A DNA stretch of 64,000 bases from Aminobacter anthyllidis (GCF_018555685.1 NZ_JAFLWW010000006.1:186001-250000); one strand, 5' to 3'. Shown: positions 42,862 to 51,159, counted from the stretch's first letter. Numbers and translations are program-made. Notes: generated by a model from the letters alone, not told the origin.

Positions 42862-43335
42862 TCATTCGCAGCGGAAGACGACCTGTGCCTGGTAGGTGCC
42901 GGCCGGGAAGATGCCGGTCGACTTGGTCGCGGTCAGGTTGACCGGAATGATCCTGGTTCCGTTCGACACCCGCGTGATCGTGCTGCCGCCATAGGTCACG
43001 CTATCCACGGTGTAGGTGGAAGCGAAGGTTACGTTGGCATCGCCTCCGCTCGGAGCCGACAGGAAGTTGACGGGGGCAGGCGCGGAGAGGCCGTAGCAGT
43101 CGAGCAGGTTCAGGATCGAGCACAGCAGCGAACTGGTGGTCACGCTGACCGAGGCGGCCGAGCCACCGGCCTGGGTCGAGCCGAAGACGTTGATTGTGGG
43201 GTTGGGCGAAAGCGTGCCGTTGGTCTGGATGTTGATGGTGCAGGTGCCGATGATGGCAGCTTGCGGCTGCGTCACCGCCCCAAGACTGGCCAATCCCACA
43301 ATGCCTGCCTGCAGATAGCGCCGCATGGCCTCCAC
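42862..43335 (-). CDS. SCPU-domain secreted protein (second copy)
   Basis: The 157-residue protein has a signal peptide (about to QPQAA) and the spore coat protein U-type beta-sandwich found in secreted adhesin or pilin-like subunits. Features are GTCTINIQTNGTLSPN, a cysteine-containing SLLCSILNLLDCYG, then TYTVDSVTYGGS and a C-terminal GTYQAQVVFRCE. The first codon is GTG; an ATG at 43326 is also possible. It ends an apparent four-gene operon, six bases after the preceding gene. Confidence 0.7.
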   Translation of the reverse strand: MEAMRRYLQAGIVGLASLGAVTQPQAAIIGTCTINIQTNGTLSPNPTINVFGSTQAGGSAASVSVTTSSLLCSILNLLDCYGLSAPAPVNFLSAPSGGDANVTFASTYTVDSVTYGGSTITRVSNGTRIIPVNLTATKSTGIFPAGTYQAQVVFRCE

Positions 43336-43341
43336 GCGTCC

Positions 43342-43827
43342 CTATTTCGGTTTCTGCTGCTGGCCATCGGTCCAGCCGCTTTCGGCCCAGCCGGCCTTGG
43401 AATGCTGCACCGATCCGGTGACGTCGCCGCCGCCCTGTCCGCCCAGCCCCATCTTGAGCAGTTTCAGCTCCATCTGCAGCCGCGCCACCTCGAGCTCATA
43501 AAGCTTGGAGCAGTCGAGCCGCTTGGGTGTCCGGCCGATCGGGATGACGACGCGGCCATAGGTTGCGAGGTCGTTGTTCTCGCGGTTGTTGCCCTGGATC
43601 ACACCGACGTCGAGATAGGCGCCGCTGCCCGACACAGCCGAACGGCAGGTGGTGCCATCCGCGGCGCGCACTTCATCCTGGCCCTGTGGCAGTGTCACGC
43701 CCGGCAGGGAGAAACCGCTCTGGTTCTGGTTGAGATTGTAGACGTCCTCGGCCCAGGACGCGCAAGGCGTCAATGCGGCGAGGCTCGAGAGCGTCAGAAA
43801 CGCCGCTGTCCGAGAAATTTTCCGCAT
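43342..43827 (-). CDS. Secreted protein of unknown family in the SCPU cassette
   Basis: The 161-residue protein has a signal peptide (SRTAAFLTLSSLAALTPCASWA) and mature sequence EDVYNLNQNQSGFSLPGVTLPQGQDEVRAADGTTCRSA. It contains a helical ELEVARLQMELKLLKMGLGG and a hydrophilic tail. Two cysteines are present in the mature part (TTCRSA, LDCSKL). I know of no named family. It overlaps the chaperone-like gene by 34 bases and precedes the second SCPU gene by six, so it is part of the operon. Confidence 0.6.
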   Translation of the reverse strand: MRKISRTAAFLTLSSLAALTPCASWAEDVYNLNQNQSGFSLPGVTLPQGQDEVRAADGTTCRSAVSGSGAYLDVGVIQGNNRENNDLATYGRVVIPIGRTPKRLDCSKLYELEVARLQMELKLLKMGLGGQGGGDVTGSVQHSKAGWAESGWTDGQQQKPK

Positions 43828-44177
43828 ATTTGAGCCTTGATCTGCGTCTGTTCATTTGGAAATGGCACGCTTTCCGTACAAATACGCACTTTACGCTCTT
43901 TGTTACCGTCGAACGGCACGACCACGAGAACCGGCCGCGACGCCTCGGCGCCCAGCATGAAGCTGTCGGGCGCGATCTTTGCGTTCACCGGCTGGAAATC
44001 CTGGTCGTAGACGCGGACATCGATCCGGATTTTCTTGTTGTAGGGATTGGATGGAAAGACACGCACGGCGAACGCGTCCGTGAAACTCGTCACCTCGCCG
44101 CGCATCGGCGACATCGACTGTGTGAATGCGGGGGTGGCCGCCAGCGCCATTCCGAGAAATGCCAGGCTGCGTAACAT
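43794..44177 (-). CDS. Chaperone-like Ig-fold secreted protein
   Basis: The 127-residue protein has a signal peptide (SLAFLGMALAATPAFT) and one immunoglobulin-like domain: SFTDAFAVRVFPSNPYNKKIRIDVRVYDQDFQPVNAKIAPDSFML, with LVVVPFDGNKERKVRICTES near the end. This is similar in outline to the N-terminal domain of pilus chaperones, which are normally two-domain proteins of about 230 residues. The second domain is absent. CAGGGAGAGC precedes the ATG at 44177. The chaperone reading is tentative. Confidence 0.5.
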   Translation of the reverse strand: MLRSLAFLGMALAATPAFTQSMSPMRGEVTSFTDAFAVRVFPSNPYNKKIRIDVRVYDQDFQPVNAKIAPDSFMLGAEASRPVLVVVPFDGNKERKVRICTESVPFPNEQTQIKAQICGKFLGQRRF

Positions 44178-44211
44178 CAAGCTCTCCCTGTCGTTCTTGT
44201 CTTGATTGCCG

Positions 44212-44685
44212 CTACTGGCAGGTGACCGTGACGGTGGCCGAGTAGCTGCCGGCGGCAAAGATGTCGGATCCGGTCTTGGTGCCGGCGAGATGGACGGTGA
44301 CCGTATCGACTCCTGGGGTCGACAGGTTCGAAGAGGCGCCGGTTTCCGCTATGGTGTGCGCGCCCGCCACCGAGTAGGTGGGCGACCATGTTATCGGGGT
44401 GATATCAGCCGGCGGAACGGTGATCGCGGTCGGTGCGCCAACGCTGAGCGCGACATTGCCCGTGGTGGTGATCGTAACGGTGCCGGGCGAGCCGCCGGCA
44501 TTGTGCGAGCTCAGCGACTGCAGGCCAGGGCTCGCGGTCATCGTGCCGCTGCCATTGGTCACCACCAACGTGCAGATTGCCGCGACCGTGCCGTTGAAGG
44601 TGACATTGCCCGTGGCCGCAAGTACCGGCTGGCTCATCGAGCAAGCCGCGATGGCAAGCCCTGTAGTGAGAATGCAGTATTTCAT
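44212..44685 (-). CDS. SCPU-domain secreted protein (first copy)
   Basis: The 157-residue protein has a signal peptide (YCILTTGLAIAACSMSQPVLA) and an SCPU or pilin-like beta-sandwich: ATGNVTFNGTVAAICTLVVT, then LSVGAPTAITVPPADITP, TYSVAGAHTIAETG and a C-terminal AAGSYSATVTVTCQ. The last strand ends in a cysteine, as in the other copy. It opens a unit of four closely spaced genes that runs to 42862. No usher or adhesin gene is adjacent. Confidence 0.72.
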   Translation of the reverse strand: MKYCILTTGLAIAACSMSQPVLAATGNVTFNGTVAAICTLVVTNGSGTMTASPGLQSLSSHNAGGSPGTVTITTTGNVALSVGAPTAITVPPADITPITWSPTYSVAGAHTIAETGASSNLSTPGVDTVTVHLAGTKTGSDIFAAGSYSATVTVTCQ

Positions 44686-45229
44686 TCTGCTCTCCGGGAC
44701 CGCGTAGATGCATCTGTCCTGAAGGCGACGGTGATCCAGTATGGTTAATTTGGTATTAACACCAAACTCTGATCAAAAGTTCGTTTGTGTACATATAACT
44801 TATTCTACGTGATTTCGAGATTTTTGACACGGTGTCAATCTCGTTTGTTGCGTCGGATGAAAGTATATGTATGAAATTATTTTATGTGCGCACGTGAATT
44901 GCTTGAAATATGTGGCCATGCCCTCAAGTATCGGCGTCCGTCGGTTGATCCAGATGCGTAGCCCTTTTGATCCACGGCAGCAAGAATATGCACGTCGACT
45001 AAACATGTCAGGGTTTCGCCGCAGTCTCTTTCAAACAAATATGATCGATGGCTGATATAATCTCGCCCGTCGCGCGCAGGACATGCATTCGAGCTTAGGC
45101 CGCGTCAGGCCGTGGCTGAACCAACAGCAGCGCGCGCTGGCCAACTCCATGCTCGAGCAAAAAAATGAAAATTGCGAGCCAGCTCAGCAGATGGAGCTTG
45201 CTCGACAATAGGCCAGCCAGGAGACAGTG
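44686..45229. other. AT-rich gene-poor region upstream of the SCPU operon
   Basis: The 544 bases include a visibly AT-rich part (about 44740-45060) without a protein I trust. It holds TTGACAC-G-GTGTCAA (44824-44838), a perfect 15-bp palindrome, and GTTAAT (44744-44749) with ATTAAC (44755-44760). A short reading frame with AQDMHSSLGRVRPWLNQQQR starts near 45083 and may be a gene remnant. Promoters of the SCPU operon are expected here. Confidence 0.5.
44824..44838. promoter_or_regulatory. 15-bp palindrome TTGACAC-G-GTGTCAA
   Basis: TTGACAC and GTGTCAA are perfect inverted repeats with a single central G. It lies about 140 bases upstream of the first SCPU gene. A dimeric regulator site is likely; the TTGAC...GTCAA spacing of five differs from the four of FNR boxes, so FNR/FixK is not the best match. 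Confidence 0.45.
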
Positions 45230-45496
45230 CTACTGCTTTGAGCCGCCAGTTGCCTGCTTGGACGCCTCGATCAGGTCTGCCTGGCGAACAAGGCCTTCGG
45301 CGATTTTTCGTGCCTGGTGTGGCTTTATCAGAAGCTCCACACTCTCAGCCGTGGTCTCTCCACGGCGAACCTGCTCGATGTGCTCCTGGGAGGTCACATA
45401 CTCCAGGCGAACAATAAGGTTCCCCGGCTCCAGCGCGTTGATGTGCACGTTGATCAGGTTCGGTGTGTTGGTCGTGTTCTCAAATTTTGCAGGCAT
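45230..45496 (-). CDS. Small hypothetical protein
   Basis: The 88-residue soluble protein starts after GGAAGGGACG. It has NLINVHINALEPGNLIVRLEYVTSQEH and a helical QVRRGETTAESVELLIKPHQARKIAEGLVRQADLIEASKQ. No signal or membrane segment. I do not recognise the family. It sits alone between the SCPU region and the EamA gene. The strand pattern and codon use look real. Confidence 0.55.
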   Translation of the reverse strand: MPAKFENTTNTPNLINVHINALEPGNLIVRLEYVTSQEHIEQVRRGETTAESVELLIKPHQARKIAEGLVRQADLIEASKQATGGSKQ

Positions 45497-45714
45497 GGTC
45501 GTCCCTTCCGAATCTGCGGATCATGCCGCTGCATTAGCCAATAGTCCATCAGCCGCCTCAACGCACTTCTTGCCAACGAGCGCGATCAACCGTGGTCAAA
45601 GACGAAACCCGAAGTTGGCGCAAGGGGCAGGTCTTTCCCTTGGGGTTATCATCGTGTAGACTAAAAAGTCAATGAATTCAAATATTTGATCGATAGCGTC
45701 AGGAAAATTGAACC

Positions 45715-46629
45715 ATGCGCCCGCGCCATCTGCTGCTCGCCCTGAGCATCGTTCTGATCTGGGGCGTCAACTTCGCCATCATCAAGATCGGCCTGAAGCA
45801 GGTATCGCCGCTGGCACTCGGCGTCGCGCGCTTCTTCCTCGCTGCCTTCCCTTGGGTGTTTTTCATCAAGCGCCCGAACGTGCCGCTATCGATGATCGCC
45901 ACATACGGTTTGCTGATCTTTGCGCTGCAGTTCGGCTTTCTGTTCACCGGCATGAAGATCGGCATGAGCGCCGGGCTGTCGTCGTTGATCCTGCAACTGC
46001 AGGTGTTCTTCACCATCGGCCTGTCGATGATCCTGCTTGGCGAGCGGCCGACGCCCTGGCAACTGGCCGGCGCAGCGCTGGCGTTCAGCGGCGTCGGACT
46101 GGTTGGGCTGCATATCGGTGGCGACGTGACCATGGCCGGCTTGCTGCTGCTGATCGCGGCCGCCGCCGCCTGGGGCGGCGGCAATGTTGTATCGAAACAG
46201 ATATCGCAACGCGCGGCGGCGGCACCCAACGTGCTCGGCCTCGTCGTCTGGGGCAGCCTGTTTGCCTTGCCGCCTTTGCTGGCCGTGGCGCTGATCCTCG
46301 ACCCCGAACACTTCGTCAGCAGCTTCACCGGGCTGGACTGGGCCTCGGTCGGTTCGATCGGCTATATCGTCTATCTCTCGACGCTGTTCGGCTTCGCTGC
46401 CTGGAGCGGGCTGTTGGCGCGCTATCCGGTCTCGACGGTCGCGCCGTTCACCTTGCTGGTGCCGGTGTTCGGTTTCCTCGGTTCGGCTGTGCTGCTTGGC
46501 GAGCCGCTACAAGACTGGAAGCTCGTCGCTTCCAGTCTTGTCATCGTCGGATTGTGCATCAACCTGTTCGGGCCGCGGCTGTTTTCGCGTCCGCAGCGGT
46601 CAGTTGTCCCGCCTCCCAGCCCAGAATAG
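45715..46629 (+). CDS. EamA/DMT-family transporter
   Basis: The 304-residue protein has ten transmembrane helices in two EamA repeats. ALSIVLIWGVNFAIIKIGLK and GLSSLILQLQVFFTIGLSMILLGERPTPWQ are in the first, ALILDPEHFVSSF, LFGFAAWSGLLARYPVSTVAPFTLLVPVFGFLGS and VLLGEPLQDWK in the second. E. coli EamA exports O-acetylserine and cysteine; the family also carries other metabolites. Its 3' end overlaps the ada/ogt gene by 71 bases on the opposite strand. No clear Shine-Dalgarno. Confidence 0.9.
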   Translation: MRPRHLLLALSIVLIWGVNFAIIKIGLKQVSPLALGVARFFLAAFPWVFFIKRPNVPLSMIATYGLLIFALQFGFLFTGMKIGMSAGLSSLILQLQVFFTIGLSMILLGERPTPWQLAGAALAFSGVGLVGLHIGGDVTMAGLLLLIAAAAAWGGGNVVSKQISQRAAAAPNVLGLVVWGSLFALPPLLAVALILDPEHFVSSFTGLDWASVGSIGYIVYLSTLFGFAAWSGLLARYPVSTVAPFTLLVPVFGFLGSAVLLGEPLQDWKLVASSLVIVGLCINLFGPRLFSRPQRSVVPPPSPE

Positions 46630-47485
46630 CCCGCTTGCGCGTCAGGCCCCAGTGATAGCCGGTCAGCGCGCCCGACTTGCCGAGCGCCCGGTGGCAGGGG
46701 ACGACAAACGACAGCGGGTTGGCGCCGACGGCTGCACCCACGGCACGGCTAGCCTTGGGCGATCCGACTTCCGAGGCGATTGCCGAGTAGCTGCAAGCGC
46801 GGCCCATCGGGATCTTGAGCAGCGCTTCCCACACCCGCACCTGGAAGTCGGAGCCGATCATCACAACCCGCAAGGGCTGGTCCTGGCGCCAACGGGTCGG
46901 ATCGAAGATATGCGCGGCATAAGGTGCCGTAGCACTCATGTCCTCGACATAGGTGGCATTCGGCCAGCGGCCCGACATGTCGGCGAAAGCGGCACGCTCT
47001 TCTCCGGCGTCGTTGAACGACAGCCCGGCGAGACCACGGTCGGTGACCATCACCAGTGCCACGCCGAAGGGCGAGATGTGGAAGCCGTAACGGATGGTGA
47101 GCCCGGCACCTCGCGTCTTGTAGTCGCCCGGCGACATCGCCTCGTGGGTGACGAACAGGTCGTGCAGGCGGCCCGGCCCGGACATGCCGACCTCGAACGA
47201 GGTTTCGAGCAGCGGCAGGCCGTCATCGAGCAATTTGCGGGCGTGGTCGAGTGTCACCGCCTGCAGGAAGGCTTTTGGCGACAGGCCGGCCCAACGGCTG
47301 AACAGCTTCTGCAGGCTGGTCGGGGTCTCGCCGACTTCATCGGCCAGGGTCTCGAGCGACGGCTGGTCGCGATAGTCGAGGCTGATCTTCTCGATCACCC
47401 GGCGCACGGTCTCGTACTCGGAGCCGGTCGGGGTGATGTCGTGCTGCAGCGTGGCGATGGGTTTCGTCTGCGTCTGGGCGTTCAT
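46559..47485 (-). CDS. ada: Ada-like regulator with methylated-DNA methyltransferase
   Basis: The 308-residue protein joins an AraC-type helix-turn-helix (about 25-125, with LADEVGETPTSLQKLFSRWAGLSPKAFLQAV) and an Ogt/AdaB methyltransferase domain with FVVPCHRALG (Cys264). It repairs O6-methylguanine by transferring the methyl to that cysteine. The N-terminal zinc methylphosphotriester domain of E. coli Ada is missing, so methyl activation of the regulator would have to differ. AAGGAGATC precedes the ATG. DUF2244 is upstream. Confidence 0.9.
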   Translation of the reverse strand: MNAQTQTKPIATLQHDITPTGSEYETVRRVIEKISLDYRDQPSLETLADEVGETPTSLQKLFSRWAGLSPKAFLQAVTLDHARKLLDDGLPLLETSFEVGMSGPGRLHDLFVTHEAMSPGDYKTRGAGLTIRYGFHISPFGVALVMVTDRGLAGLSFNDAGEERAAFADMSGRWPNATYVEDMSATAPYAAHIFDPTRWRQDQPLRVVMIGSDFQVRVWEALLKIPMGRACSYSAIASEVGSPKASRAVGAAVGANPLSFVVPCHRALGKSGALTGYHWGLTRKRAILGWEAGQLTAADAKTAAARTG

Positions 47486-47547
47486 GGCTTGATCTCCTTG
47501 GACGCCAATATCGCGTGGGCTGTGGGTATTTCCCACCCGATTCCTGC

Positions 47548-48042
47548 TCATCTGCTCCTTGCGGTTGCAAGGGCCCGTGAAAAGGCCGTGGCAAAGCTCT
47601 CGCGGTCGTCGGGATTGAGGAAGCTGCCGATCGGAACGCTTGTGTCGCGTGTCTCGACTGCCATGCCGGTGATACCGATCTCTTCGTGGCGGGAGACCGC
47701 GAAGCGGGCCCAGAACGGGTTGAAATGATACCTCTGCGATTTGCCTGACGGAGCCGTCTTCAGGATATCCAGGCTGGTGCGGGAGACGCTGACCTCCTCG
47801 CGGGCGCGTGCGGCGCGATAGTTGAGCCGGAAGGCGACATAAAGGGCAACCACGTCGAGGCCGAGGAAACCGAAGATCGGCCAGGCGCCCTGGCTCAGGA
47901 AGATGATCCCGGTGACGATCCAGCCGAATGTCAGCGCGCCCATCAGGATCATGAAGCCGGTGCGACCGAGCGAGCGGTGCGGCAAAAGAAGAGCCTTGAA
48001 GAATGGCTCGTCGGCAACAAAACTGGCGTTTGTCTCGCTCAT
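47548..48042 (-). CDS. DUF2244 membrane protein
   Basis: The 164-residue protein has two hydrophobic helices, GRTGFMILMGALTFGWIVTGII and AWPIFGFLGLDVVALYVAF, and a C-terminal soluble part with ARAREEVSVSRTSLDI and YHFNPFWARFAVSRHEEIGITGM, the DUF2244 pattern. The family often lies near nth or ada genes in alphaproteobacteria. It is divergent from nth by 22 bases. Function unknown. Confidence 0.82.
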   Translation of the reverse strand: MSETNASFVADEPFFKALLLPHRSLGRTGFMILMGALTFGWIVTGIIFLSQGAWPIFGFLGLDVVALYVAFRLNYRAARAREEVSVSRTSLDILKTAPSGKSQRYHFNPFWARFAVSRHEEIGITGMAVETRDTSVPIGSFLNPDDRESFATAFSRALATARSR

Positions 48043-48064
48043 GACGACTAATTATAGAGAGGCG

Positions 48065-48871
48065 ATGAAAAACCCCAAGCCTAAAGATAAGCCGACGGAC
48101 TCGCCCAAAGGTCGCACGTCGGCCGCCGGCGCCAAGCCGCGTACAACGCGCCGCCGTTCGCTCTACTCGGCGGCCGAAGTGCGCGAGATTTTCCGTCGCT
48201 TCTCGGTCCAGCGGCCGGAGCCCAAGGGCGAACTCGAACACGTCAACGCCTTCACGCTGCTGGTAGCGGTGGTGCTTTCGGCGCAGGCGACCGATATCGG
48301 CGTGAACAAGGCGACACGCGCGCTGTTTGCCATCGCCGACACGCCCGAAAAGATGCTGGCGTTGGGCGAGGAGACTGTCGGCCAGCACATCCGCACCATC
48401 GGCCTGTGGCGCAACAAGGCAAAGAACGTGATCGCGCTGTCGGAAGCGCTGATTCGTGACCATGGCGGCGAGGTGCCCGACGATCGCGACCAGCTCGTCG
48501 AACTGCCGGGCGTCGGGCGCAAGACCGCCAATGTCGTGCTCAACATGGCTTTCGGCCAGCACACTATGGCCGTCGACACCCACATATTGCGCATCGGCAA
48601 CCGGATCGGGCTCGCCCCGGGCAAGACGCCCGAACAGGTCGAAGCCACGTTGGTGAAGATCATCCCCGACGAGTTCATGCGCCACGCCCATCACTGGCTG
48701 ATCCTGCATGGCCGCTATGTCTGCAAGGCGCGCAAACCCGATTGCTGGCGCTGCGTCATCGCCGATATCTGCAAGTCGCCGGAAAAATCCACCAGCGAAC
48801 CAGCCCCGCTGGTGCCTTTGGACGACATCGATCCGATCGAGGTCGCGGAAGCGGAAGTGGCGGCTCAGTAG
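48065..48871 (+). CDS. nth: Endonuclease III
   Basis: The 268-residue bifunctional glycosylase/AP lyase removes oxidised pyrimidines. The HhH motif is LVELPGVGRKTANVVLN (catalytic Lys) with the Asp in AVDTHILRI. A [4Fe-4S] cluster is ligated by CKARKPDCWRCVIADIC (four cysteines, C-X6-C-X2-C-X5-C). The first 45 residues are a basic low-complexity extension, and the last 25 are acidic. The start at 48065 follows GAGAGGCG. It overlaps the DUF2214 gene end. Confidence 0.95.
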   Translation: MKNPKPKDKPTDSPKGRTSAAGAKPRTTRRRSLYSAAEVREIFRRFSVQRPEPKGELEHVNAFTLLVAVVLSAQATDIGVNKATRALFAIADTPEKMLALGEETVGQHIRTIGLWRNKAKNVIALSEALIRDHGGEVPDDRDQLVELPGVGRKTANVVLNMAFGQHTMAVDTHILRIGNRIGLAPGKTPEQVEATLVKIIPDEFMRHAHHWLILHGRYVCKARKPDCWRCVIADICKSPEKSTSEPAPLVPLDDIDPIEVAEAEVAAQ

Positions 48872-49305
48872 CCGCGCGCCATGGCCGCGGCAAGGATCGG
48901 GATCAGCGCGAAGACGGCGATTTCGGCCTTGAGGAAGGTGCGCACCCTGGCGATCTCGGCGTCCGGAACGACGTAAGCCTCACCGCCGCCAGCCGAACGC
49001 CAGCGCGCGATGCGGATCGTCGGTCCGATCGACAGCAGCCCGACGGCAGCGAAGGCCACCATCTTGGCCCAGAAGGTCGGGTTGTAGACGTAGAACTCCC
49101 AGCCCTTCAGCCCGAAATAGACGCGCGACGCACCGATGATCACCAAAAGTGCGGCGAGCCCGCCATAAGTCGCGTCGATGCGGCCAAGCAAGGCGAGATT
49201 GCGCCGGCCAAGCCCGGGACGCACCAATATTGCCTCGGCGCCGATGACGCCCGCGAGCGCGAATGCCAGAAGGTGGTGGACGATAGTCAGGATAAGGTCA
49301 GTCAT
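48865..49305 (-). CDS. DUF2214 membrane protein
   Basis: The 146-residue protein has four hydrophobic helices: TDLILTIVHHLLAFALAGVIGAE, LLGRIDATYGGLAALLVIIGA, FWAKMVAFAAVGLLSIG and VFALIPILAAAMA. The paired histidines in VHHLLAF are in the DUF2214 pattern. It overlaps nth by seven bases on the opposite strand. Function unknown, possibly heme-related given the histidine pair, though this is weak. Confidence 0.82.
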   Translation of the reverse strand: MTDLILTIVHHLLAFALAGVIGAEAILVRPGLGRRNLALLGRIDATYGGLAALLVIIGASRVYFGLKGWEFYVYNPTFWAKMVAFAAVGLLSIGPTIRIARWRSAGGGEAYVVPDAEIARVRTFLKAEIAVFALIPILAAAMARGY

Positions 49306-49418
49306 CGGTCCCTCGCGATACGACTCGACCGGGGCACCTTAGCAACGGACCTTGAGCACGCATATGACGGAGCAAGCTGGCAGGAAATGTCAGCTGACGG
49401 CTACTTGCCGAATTGACG

Positions 49419-49676
49419 GTGGGACGGGAAGAACACACGTTTCCGGCCATGGCGCTGACACGACAAATCAACTCGATGCCTGACTGGATCCGTGGCGAGC
49501 TTGTCTCGTGCGGCCTGATCGAGGCCTATGAGGCGCGGCCGGACTACCAGCGCAACGATTATCTCGGCTGGATCAGCCAAGCCAAGCTCGAAACGACGCG
49601 CCGCAAGCGGCTCGACCAGATGCTCGACGAACTCGAGCGCGGCGGCGTCTACATGCGGATGGCCTGGCACGGCTAG
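49419..49676 (+). CDS. YdeI/OmpD-associated (OmdA) family protein
   Basis: The 85-residue protein ends with the family core MPDWIRGELVSCGLIEAYEARPDYQRNDYLGWISQAKLETTRRKRLDQMLDELERGG. YdeI/OmdA proteins are small and sometimes linked to antimicrobial peptide resistance. The start is uncertain: GTG at 49419 gives the MGREEHTFPA end; ATG at 49449 gives 75 residues; neither has a clear ribosome-binding site. Codon use is like its neighbours. It lies before the GNAT gene with 134 bases between. Confidence 0.68.
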   Translation: MGREEHTFPAMALTRQINSMPDWIRGELVSCGLIEAYEARPDYQRNDYLGWISQAKLETTRRKRLDQMLDELERGGVYMRMAWHG

Positions 49677-49810
49677 AACATGCTCTCGAAAGCGGGAAGC
49701 ACGATCCACAAAGAAGGCAGCGCGCTGGCGGACAGCGTCACCATGTTCTGGCCTGCTGCCTCGGCGGTCATCTGTGCTAGACCGGCGTCCATCTTTCACG
49801 GAGCATCTCG

Positions 49811-50344
49811 ATGGCCGCCTTTTCCCTTGCCGACATTCCTGTCATCGAGACCGAGCGCACAGTGCTGCGGCCGCATCGGCTCGACGATTTCGAGGCCTAT
49901 GCCGGAATGTGGGCCGATCCGGTCGTCACCCGCTTCATCGCCAAGCCGCGGACGCGCGAGGAAAGCTGGCAGCGCTTCCTGCGCCATGCCGGATCATGGT
50001 CGCTGATCGGCTACGGCTTCTGGGCGATCGAGGAAAAGGCGACGGGCCGCTTCATCGGCGAGGGCGGCTTCCACGATCTCAAGCGCGAAATCACACCTTC
50101 GATCGAAGGCATCCCGGAGGCGGGCTGGGGCTTTGTCGCCGATATGCACGGCAAGGGCATTGCCAGCGAGGCGGTGGCGGCGTTCGTGCGCTGGGCCGAC
50201 AGCCGCTTTGCCGGCCACACCGTCTGCATCATCGATCCGGCCAACGGTGCGTCGCTACGTGTCGCCGAGAAGAACGGCTATCGCGAGGTTGGTCGAACCA
50301 CCTATCACGGTGAGCCGACCATCCTGCTTGAACGCCGAAGCTGA
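49811..50344 (+). CDS. GNAT-family N-acetyltransferase, RimJ-like
   Basis: The 177-residue protein has the GNAT pattern of the RimJ/RimL group: IETERTVLRPHRLDDFEAYAGMWADP, then GFWAIEEKATGRFIGEGGFHDL, the acetyl-CoA loop region AGWGFVADMHGKGIASEAVAAF, and a C-terminal DPANGASLRVAEKNGYREVGR. It probably acetylates small amines, antibiotics or ribosomal proteins; the substrate is unknown. It stands alone. Confidence 0.9.
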   Translation: MAAFSLADIPVIETERTVLRPHRLDDFEAYAGMWADPVVTRFIAKPRTREESWQRFLRHAGSWSLIGYGFWAIEEKATGRFIGEGGFHDLKREITPSIEGIPEAGWGFVADMHGKGIASEAVAAFVRWADSRFAGHTVCIIDPANGASLRVAEKNGYREVGRTTYHGEPTILLERRS

Positions 50345-50359
50345 GTTCGGGAGAGGGCG

Positions 50360-50932
50360 TCAGCCGCCGACAGCAGTCGACAGGATCGGCTTGGCGGTGC
50401 CAATCCGTTCCCAGCTTCTGCCATTGCCCTGCGCCTGGCGGGCGAAATAGCTGTAGGGCGTGCTCGACCAGTCGCGGACCGAACTGGTCAGGTTGTCGAG
50501 GATCAGGTCGCCTTCGCTGGTGCGCACGGTGAGCACCGTGTGACCCTGGCCACGATAGCGCGCCACCGTCAGCAGCAGCGCCGAGGCCGGCCAGCCACGC
50601 TTCAGCAATTCGCGCTTCTTCAGGATCGCGAAATCCTCGCAATCGCCTGATGAAACGGGCACGCGCCAGTCATCGCCCGTGTCGTTGCGTTCCTTGATGC
50701 GCGAGTTGACCGCGCGGTTGACCTGCTTGAGCTCGGACTTGAGGTCGGCGTGCAAGGCAACGACCTTGCTGCCGCCTGAAGTGCTGCACAGGCCCGGTTC
50801 ACGGCCGCAGAACGAGGCGAATGCGGGCGGCGCGAAGGCCTTGCCCTTGGTCTCCATTGTCGTTCCGGCCTGGGCAGCAAGCGTACAGGCAAATGACGCC
50901 GATAGCGCGATCAGCGCGACGATACTTTTCAC
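50360..50932 (-). CDS. Bacterial transglutaminase-like cysteine proteinase (BTLCP)
   Basis: The 190-residue exported protein has a signal peptide (SIVALIALSASFACTLAAQA) and a BTLCP core: FCGREPGLC, then SSGDCEDFAILKK (catalytic Cys), YRGQGHTVLTVRT (His) and GDLILDNLTSSV (Asp). Related proteins such as LapG cleave surface adhesins; here no LapD or adhesin is adjacent. GTG start at 50932. Substrate unknown. It converges with the GNAT gene. Confidence 0.85.
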   Translation of the reverse strand: MKSIVALIALSASFACTLAAQAGTTMETKGKAFAPPAFASFCGREPGLCSTSGGSKVVALHADLKSELKQVNRAVNSRIKERNDTGDDWRVPVSSGDCEDFAILKKRELLKRGWPASALLLTVARYRGQGHTVLTVRTSEGDLILDNLTSSVRDWSSTPYSYFARQAQGNGRSWERIGTAKPILSTAVGG

Positions 50933-51159
50933 AGTGGTAGTCCCCGATGCGTGGAAAAAGGATGACGTGTGTCGGTTAATGAGCGGTTGCTAAAATGACC
51001 ATTTGCCGCAATCGAGGCGAAGCGCTTAACAAATTGTAACGGAAACACATAAAGCTTTAGACAATCGGCTGCTGGCGGCTTGCCGTCCAATGCCTGTCGC
51101 CGGCGCGCAGCTGTGGATGTTCTTTCCTTGAAAAACTGATCGCATGGCCGTTCCAGGCG

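Noticed and set aside
44824..44838. TTGACACGGTGTCAA as an FNR/FixK box
   Set aside because: FNR-type sites have TTGAT-N4-ATCAA. The central spacing here is five, so it is listed only as a palindrome of unknown regulator.
44800..45055. Short open frames on both strands in the AT-rich gap
   Set aside because: They overlap each other, have no ribosome-binding sites and show no domain. Only the remnant-like frame at 45083-45211 is kept as a note.
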